Shown one piece after another: positions 59,712 to 64,000 of a DNA stretch of 64,000 nt. The position numbers and the translations under genes were made by a program. The notes beneath the pieces were generated by a model that saw nothing but the letters and a program-made list of their open reading frames with translations, ran no database searches and was not told the DNA's origin. The first letter of the stretch is position 1, and the number at the start of each line of letters is the position of its first letter. Location of the stretch: NCBI RefSeq assembly GCF_009857605.1, contig NZ_WWCT01000008.1, positions 1-64,000 on the forward strand, written 5' to 3'. This stretch comes from Duganella levis (GTDB lineage: Bacteria; Pseudomonadota; Gammaproteobacteria; Burkholderiales; Burkholderiaceae_D).

Positions 59712-59753
59712 CCGGATACGGACGGGCGATCCCCGACCGTGTCCGGTTTTTTT
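59712..59753 (+). terminator. Rho-independent terminator after gltD
   Basis: CCGGATACGG (59712-59721) pairs with CCGTGTCCGG (59737-59746), one T-G pair, followed by seven T residues. About 165 bp remain before mlaF, where AT-rich DNA (TTGTATTATCTGTATTG) may hold its promoter. Confidence 0.88.
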
Positions 59754-59918
59754 ATGCGGCACTGTACTGAATGTAACATTTCGTTCCCGGTGTAAATTGC
59801 TGACTTTGGGTTCAGTAGTGTTGTATTATCTGTATTGTTATCCGACTTTTTGCCCCGCTCCGGAGGGGCCCTCAGCAGAGATTGACGTTTCTGCACTACA
59901 ATACGGCCATTCCAAAAA

Positions 59919-60734
59919 ATGAGTTCAGTCGTGCCAAATCTAGTCGAAATCCGTGATTTACACTTTTCCTATGGCAAGCGCGCGATCCTGACGGGCTTGA
60001 ACATGGACTTCCCGCGCGGGAAGGTGGTTGCGATCATGGGCGGCTCCGGCAGTGGCAAGACCACCGTGTTGCGCCTGATCGGCGGCCAGTTGCGCCCGCA
60101 GCGCGGCCAGGTCAAGGTGCAGGGCCAGGTGGTGCACAAGCTGAATACCGCCGGCTTGTACCTGTTGCGCCGCAAGATGGGCATGCTGTTCCAGCACGGT
60201 GCGCTGTTTACCGACCTCACCGTGTTCGAGAACGTCGCCTTCCCGCTGCGCGAGCATACCGACCTGCCGGAAGAGCTGATCCGCAACCTGGTGTTGATGA
60301 AGTTGCAAGCCGTGGGCCTGCGCAACGCCGCCAAGCTGAAACCGGGCGAAATCTCCGGCGGTATGGCGCGCCGCGTGGCGCTGGCGCGTTCCATCGCGCT
60401 GGACCCGGAACTGATTATGTATGACGAGCCGTTCGCCGGCCTGGATCCGATCTCGATGGGCGTCACCGCCAACCTGATCCGTAACCTGAACACGGCGCTG
60501 GGCTCGACCACCATCCTGGTGTCGCACGACGTCAAGGAAAGCTTTGCCATTGCCGACTATGTGTATTTCCTGTCGCAGGGCAAAATTGTTGCGCATGGCA
60601 CGCCGGCTGAAATGAGCGTGTCCACCGATCCGTATGTGAAGCAGTTCGTCAACGCAGAAGCCGACGGCCCGGTGCCGTTCCACTATCCAGGCAAGTCCCT
60701 GGCCGACGATCTGGGCCTGGGAGTGCATGTATGA
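59919..60734 (+). CDS. mlaF: Phospholipid transport ATP-binding protein MlaF
   Basis: 271 aa ABC ATPase. Walker A GGSGSGKTT (41-49), signature SGGMARRVALARS, Walker B LIMYDEPFAGLDP, switch His in VSHDVKE. Energises retrograde or anterograde phospholipid exchange between the membranes via MlaEDB. First gene of mlaFEDACB; its stop overlaps the mlaE start by 4 nt. Confidence 0.96.
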   Translation: MSSVVPNLVEIRDLHFSYGKRAILTGLNMDFPRGKVVAIMGGSGSGKTTVLRLIGGQLRPQRGQVKVQGQVVHKLNTAGLYLLRRKMGMLFQHGALFTDLTVFENVAFPLREHTDLPEELIRNLVLMKLQAVGLRNAAKLKPGEISGGMARRVALARSIALDPELIMYDEPFAGLDPISMGVTANLIRNLNTALGSTTILVSHDVKESFAIADYVYFLSQGKIVAHGTPAEMSVSTDPYVKQFVNAEADGPVPFHYPGKSLADDLGLGVHV

Positions 60735-61516
60735 GTGTAAAGAATTGGTTGTCCCGCCTGGGCGCGCCGCTGCGCGACTATGTGGAAAGCATCGGCTATG
60801 GTTTCCGTACCTTCGCCAATATGCTGGGCGTGTCGCCCGGCCTGTTGCGCCGGCCGGGACTGGTGATCGAGCAGCTGCATTTCATCGGCAATTATTCGGT
60901 GCTGATCATCACCCTGTCCGGCCTGTTCGTTGGCATGGTGCTGGGCCTGCAGGGTTATTACACGCTGAATAAATACGGCGCCGAGCAATCGCTGGGCCTG
61001 CTGGTGGCGCTGGGCCTGACCCGCGAACTGGGCCCGGTCATCACCGCGCTGCTGTTTGCCGGCCGCGCCGGCACCTCGCTGACCGCCGAAATCGGCCTGA
61101 TGAAGGCCGGCGAGCAACTGTCCGCCATGGAAATGATGGCCGTCAACCCGATCCAGCGCGTGCTGGCGCCGCGCTTCTGGGCCGGCGCGCTGTCGGTGCC
61201 GCTGCTGGCGTCGATGTTCAGCGCCGTGGGCGTATTGGGCGGCTGGCTGGTCGGCGTGCAGCTGATCGGCGTCGACGACGGCGCCTTCTGGTCGCAGATG
61301 CAGGGTGGGGTCGACTTCTGGAAAGATATTATTAACGGCTTTGCCAAGAGCGTGGTGTTTGGCGTGGCGATCACCTTCATCGCCCTGTACCAGGGCTACG
61401 AAGCGCAGCCGACGCCGGAAGATGTGGCGCGCGCCACCACCCGCACCGTCGTGATCTCGTCGCTGATGATCTGGTGGCTGGACTTCATGATGACGGCGCT
61501 GATGTTTAGCAAATAA
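60731..61516 (+). CDS. mlaE: Phospholipid transport permease MlaE
   Basis: 261 aa inner-membrane permease of the MlaE/YrbE family with about 5 helices. Signature [64 protein letters not shown]. Forms the MlaFEDB core. Overlaps mlaF and is followed by mlaD after 24 nt. Confidence 0.97.
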   Translation: [261 protein letters not shown]

Positions 61517-61540
61517 AAAGATTAGAACTGAGGAATAATT

Positions 61541-62011
61541 ATGCAACGTAAATCTCTGGATGTCTGGGTCGGTCTGTTCATCGTCATCGGCGTGGCCGCA
61601 TTGATGTTCCTGGCGCTCAAGGCCGGCAATACCAGTTCGCTGTCCTGGGGCAAAACTTACGCCATCAGCGCCAAATTCGACAACATCGGCAGCCTGCGTC
61701 CGCAAGCAGCGGTCAAGGCCGCCGGTGTGGTGGTCGGCCGTGTGGGAGAGATCAAGTTTGATGACAAGAGCTATCAGGCGCTGGTAACCTTGAATATGGA
61801 AGAGAATTACAAGTTCCCTAAGGATAGCTCGGCCAAGATTCTGACGGCCGGCCTGCTGGGTGAACAATACGTCGGCATTGATGCTGGTGGCGATACTAAC
61901 AATCTGGTGGCCGGCGATAAAATCGCCCGGACCCAATCGGCGACCGTGCTGGAAGACCTGATTAATCAGTTTATCTACAGCAAAGCCGCCGAAGGAAAGG
62001 ACAGCAAATAA
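61541..62011 (+). CDS. mlaD: MCE-domain lipid-transport protein MlaD
   Basis: 156 aa. N-terminal membrane anchor (about 9-27, DVWVGLFIVIGVAALMFLALKAG) and one MCE domain (KTYAISAKFDNIGSLRPQAAVKAAGVVVGRVGEI). A hexameric ring in the periplasm carries lipid between MlaC and MlaE. Its TAA shares one base with the mlaA ATG. Confidence 0.96.
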   Translation: MQRKSLDVWVGLFIVIGVAALMFLALKAGNTSSLSWGKTYAISAKFDNIGSLRPQAAVKAAGVVVGRVGEIKFDDKSYQALVTLNMEENYKFPKDSSAKILTAGLLGEQYVGIDAGGDTNNLVAGDKIARTQSATVLEDLINQFIYSKAAEGKDSK

Positions 62012-62817
62012 TGAGCCGTACCGTAAAACAATTCCGCCAGGTTGCGCTGGCGCTGGGCGTCACCGTGCTGCTGGCCGGTTGCGCCGGCCCGAATCCGCGT
62101 GACCCGTACGAGGGCTACAACCGCGCCATGTTCAATTTCAACGATAAAGTTGATGAATATGCGCTGAAACCGGTGGCCACGGGCTATAAAAACGTCACCC
62201 CGAGTTTTGTGCAGACCGGCGTGGGCAACTTCTTCGGCAATCTGGGCGATGCCTGGACCGCCATCAATCAATTCCTGCAAGGCAAAGGCGAAGACGGCAT
62301 GACCGACGTCACCCGCTTCGCGCTGAACTCGACGCTCGGTATCCTCGGCCTGTTCGACATCGCCTCGGAAGCGGGCTTGCCGAAGCACAAGGAAGACTTC
62401 GGCCAGACGCTGGGCGTGTGGGGCGTGAATTCCGGCCCGTACCTGGTGCTGCCGCTGCTGGGCCCGTCCACCGTGCGTGACACGGTGGCGCTGCCGGTGG
62501 ATATCTCCGGCGACATCTGGCGCTACAAGGACCCGACCAATGTGCGCAATATCGGCACCGTGCTGCGCGTGGTCGATACCCGCGCCGGCCTGCTGGACGC
62601 TTCGACCCTGCTGGAAGCCGCTTCGCTGGACCGCTATGAGTTCCTGCGCGACGGTTATCTGCAGCGCCGCGAGAGCCAGATTCACCCGGACGCCGACTAT
62701 GCGCCACGTAAAGTGGAAAAAGATGATACTGCTGAAACTTCTGCCCCCGTGTCATCCGAACCGGCGGCAAAAGAGTTAAACTCCGGCACACCGGCTGCAA
62801 AACCTGACAGCCAGTGA
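62011..62817 (+). CDS. mlaA: Outer-membrane lipoprotein MlaA (VacJ)
   Basis: 268 aa. Lipobox LLAGC, then DPYEGYNRAMFNFNDKVDEYALKPVATGYKNVTP, NFFGNLGDAWTAINQFLQGK, TRFALNSTLGILGLFDIASEAGLPKHKEDFGQTLGVWG and GPYLVLPLLGPSTVRDTV. It extracts misplaced phospholipid from the outer leaflet. A Pro/Ala/Lys tail without known role ends the protein. In E. coli mlaA is elsewhere; here it is inside the operon. Confidence 0.96.
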   Translation: MSRTVKQFRQVALALGVTVLLAGCAGPNPRDPYEGYNRAMFNFNDKVDEYALKPVATGYKNVTPSFVQTGVGNFFGNLGDAWTAINQFLQGKGEDGMTDVTRFALNSTLGILGLFDIASEAGLPKHKEDFGQTLGVWGVNSGPYLVLPLLGPSTVRDTVALPVDISGDIWRYKDPTNVRNIGTVLRVVDTRAGLLDASTLLEAASLDRYEFLRDGYLQRRESQIHPDADYAPRKVEKDDTAETSAPVSSEPAAKELNSGTPAAKPDSQ

Positions 62818-62846
62818 CCTGAAGAACCACTCATAAGGCATAAACA

Positions 62847-63488
62847 ATGAAATTTATTAAACAATTTATCGCTTTGGCCACTGTCGCACTGGCGTTCAAC
62901 GCCGCCCACGCTGCCGACGAAGCGCCGGACGCGCTGGTCAAGCGCATCAGCTCGGACGTGCTCAACACCGCCAAGAGCGACAAGGCCATCCAGGCAGGCG
63001 ACACCAAAAAAGTCATCGACCTGGTGGAAACCAAGATCCTGCCGTACGTCGACTTCCAGCGCATGACCGCACTGGCCTCGGGCCGTTTCTGGCGTGACGC
63101 CACCCCGGACCAGCAGAAGGCGCTGACCGAGCAGTTCCGCCAGCTGCTGGTGTTCACCTATTCCGGCGCACTGTCGCAGGTAAAAGACCAGACCGTCGAG
63201 TTCAAGCCGCTGCGCGCTGACCCGACCGATACCGACGTCGAAGTGCGCTCGCAGGTCAACCAGGCCCGTGGCGAACCGATTCCGCTGAACTACCGCGTGG
63301 CCAAAGGCCCGAACGGCTGGAAGATCTACGACATCAACGTGCTGGGCGCGTGGCTGGTCGAGACCTACAAAGGCACCTTCGCGTCGGAAATCTCGAAGGG
63401 TGGCATCGACGGCCTGATCAAGGCGCTGACCGACAAGAACAAGTCGCTGGCCGCCAAGCCCCTCAACACTGCTGCACCAAAAAAATAA
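62847..63488 (+). CDS. mlaC: Periplasmic phospholipid-binding protein MlaC
   Basis: 213 aa. Signal peptide to about AAHA. MlaC/Tol_Tol family features: VETKILPYVDFQRMTALASGRFWRDATPDQQKALTEQFRQLLVFTYSGAL, and KIYDINVLGAWLVETYKGTFASEISKGGIDGLIKAL. Shuttles lipid between MlaA and MlaFEDB. Confidence 0.96.
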   Translation: MKFIKQFIALATVALAFNAAHAADEAPDALVKRISSDVLNTAKSDKAIQAGDTKKVIDLVETKILPYVDFQRMTALASGRFWRDATPDQQKALTEQFRQLLVFTYSGALSQVKDQTVEFKPLRADPTDTDVEVRSQVNQARGEPIPLNYRVAKGPNGWKIYDINVLGAWLVETYKGTFASEISKGGIDGLIKALTDKNKSLAAKPLNTAAPKK

Positions 63489-63497
63489 GCTGACGCC

Positions 63498-63920
63498 ATG
63501 AACGCCGTTACCGACCCCATCGACAACCTGCAATCGCTCACGTCCCTGACCGTGCTCAACGCCTCCGCGGCGTTGCAGCGTGGCTATGCCGCCATCAAGG
63601 CTGGCCAGACCGCGTTCGACCTGCGCCATGTGTTGACGGTGGATTCGGTGTCGGTGTCGGTGATGCTGGCCTGGCAGCGCGCCGCGCACGACGCCGGCAT
63701 CAAGCTGGAACTGAAAAACCTGCCGCCGGCGCTGCAAAGCCTGACCAAGCTGTACGGCGTGTGCTCGCTGCTGTTCCCAACGGATGTGCCGCTGGAGCAG
63801 GACCCGAACCTGGCGCGCAATCCGGCGCACGATGAATTTGCGCCTGTGAAGGCGCCGGAGACGGTCTTCGCCAAGAAGACCGCCGTGGCCGCCGACTCGG
63901 CCAACCACCATCCCCATTGA
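63498..63920 (+). CDS. mlaB: STAS-domain protein MlaB
   Basis: 140 aa. STAS-type core with GYAAIKAGQTAFDLRHVLTVDSVSVSVMLAWQRAAHDAGIKLELKNLPPALQSLTKLYGV, including the D-S-x-x-V segment found in MlaB. Stabilises the MlaF dimer. The tail beyond about residue 105 is longer than in E. coli MlaB and poorly conserved. Last gene of the operon. Confidence 0.93.
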   Translation: MNAVTDPIDNLQSLTSLTVLNASAALQRGYAAIKAGQTAFDLRHVLTVDSVSVSVMLAWQRAAHDAGIKLELKNLPPALQSLTKLYGVCSLLFPTDVPLEQDPNLARNPAHDEFAPVKAPETVFAKKTAVAADSANHHPH

Positions 63921-63983
63921 CCTCCGCCCCACCCCGCCGCCTGCAGTAAACCCCGGTCCGGCTCGGACCGATTGAATTTCCCC

Positions 63984-63989
63984 TATAAT
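63984..63989 (+). promoter_or_regulatory. Possible -10 element for a gene beyond the window
   Basis: TATAAT in otherwise GC-rich DNA, 64 nt after the mlaB stop. No good -35 element is found at the expected distance, and any gene it serves starts outside the window. Confidence 0.3.
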
Positions 63990-64000
63990 TGAACGTTGCC

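Overview
The window is high-GC, densely coded DNA that reads like a chromosomal segment of a betaproteobacterium, most likely Oxalobacteraceae (Massilia/Duganella/Janthinobacterium type). This placement is an inference from gene content and order: a bioA-bioF-bioD-bioB run, LiuR-controlled leucine/isovalerate catabolism, an mlaFEDACB phospholipid-transport operon, gltB-gltD and Tex. No phage or plasmid backbone is visible. The only mobile pieces are small palindrome families and two single-gene elements.

Layout. 1-4.1 kb: 5' part of an LpoA-like lipoprotein, rsmI, a TonB-like proline-rich protein, tRNA-Pro(UGG), and a LytS/LytTR two-component pair. 4.1-16.1 kb (minus strand): leucine catabolism genes split by the biotin operon, in transcription order ychJ-like, liuB, alpha/beta hydrolase, liuC, then bioA-F-D-B, then liuD, ghrA, liuE. 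The biotin genes thus lie between the two subunits of a biotin enzyme. 16.3-29.8 kb: a peptidoglycan recycling and beta-lactam block holding a GntR regulator, murQ, an AmpG-like permease, a DigH-like glycosidase lipoprotein, a NagK-like kinase and an AmiD-like amidase. On the opposite strand lie a class C beta-lactamase behind a BlaR1-type protease/class D fusion, an aldo/keto reductase, PBP4-type dacB and a fused SpmAB protein. 29.9-36.8 kb: an orphan peptide-type binding protein, YihY, a candidate structured RNA, arsR-arsC-arsB-lepB and a flavin reductase. 36.8-37.2 kb: a GIY-YIG gene between inverted dRS3-like repeats. 37.2-42 kb: acyl-CoA dehydrogenase, SDR, thiolase, liuA and liuR. 42-53.4 kb: small regulators, ubiX, grxD, PadR/DUF2812, tex, a SNF2 helicase, a soluble PAS kinase with its response regulator, and a RAYT transposase. 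53.4-64 kb: gltB-gltD and mlaFEDACB.

Regulatory logic visible in the DNA. Palindromes sharing ACGTTnACGTAAACGT lie upstream of liuA, upstream of liuR and inside the ychJ-like gene ahead of liuB; they fit one LiuR regulon covering both liu clusters. A 16-bp BlaI-type palindrome fills the spacer of a good promoter ahead of the BlaR1-like gene and the ampC-like gene, although no BlaI gene is in the window. A PadR-type gene and arsR each have a dyad at their own promoter.

Repeats. Three long hairpins headed GGGGTCAG lie within a few bases of stop codons, and a RAYT gene is bracketed by arms headed GGGGACAGAGT. A second family, dRS3-like (ATTCCC-N8-GGGAAT), occurs as a pair beside bioA and as the ends of the GIY-YIG element. 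The most novel items are the BlaR1/class D-AmpC operon, the GIY-YIG element, the stop-codon palindromes and the structured RNA at 32.5-32.8 kb.
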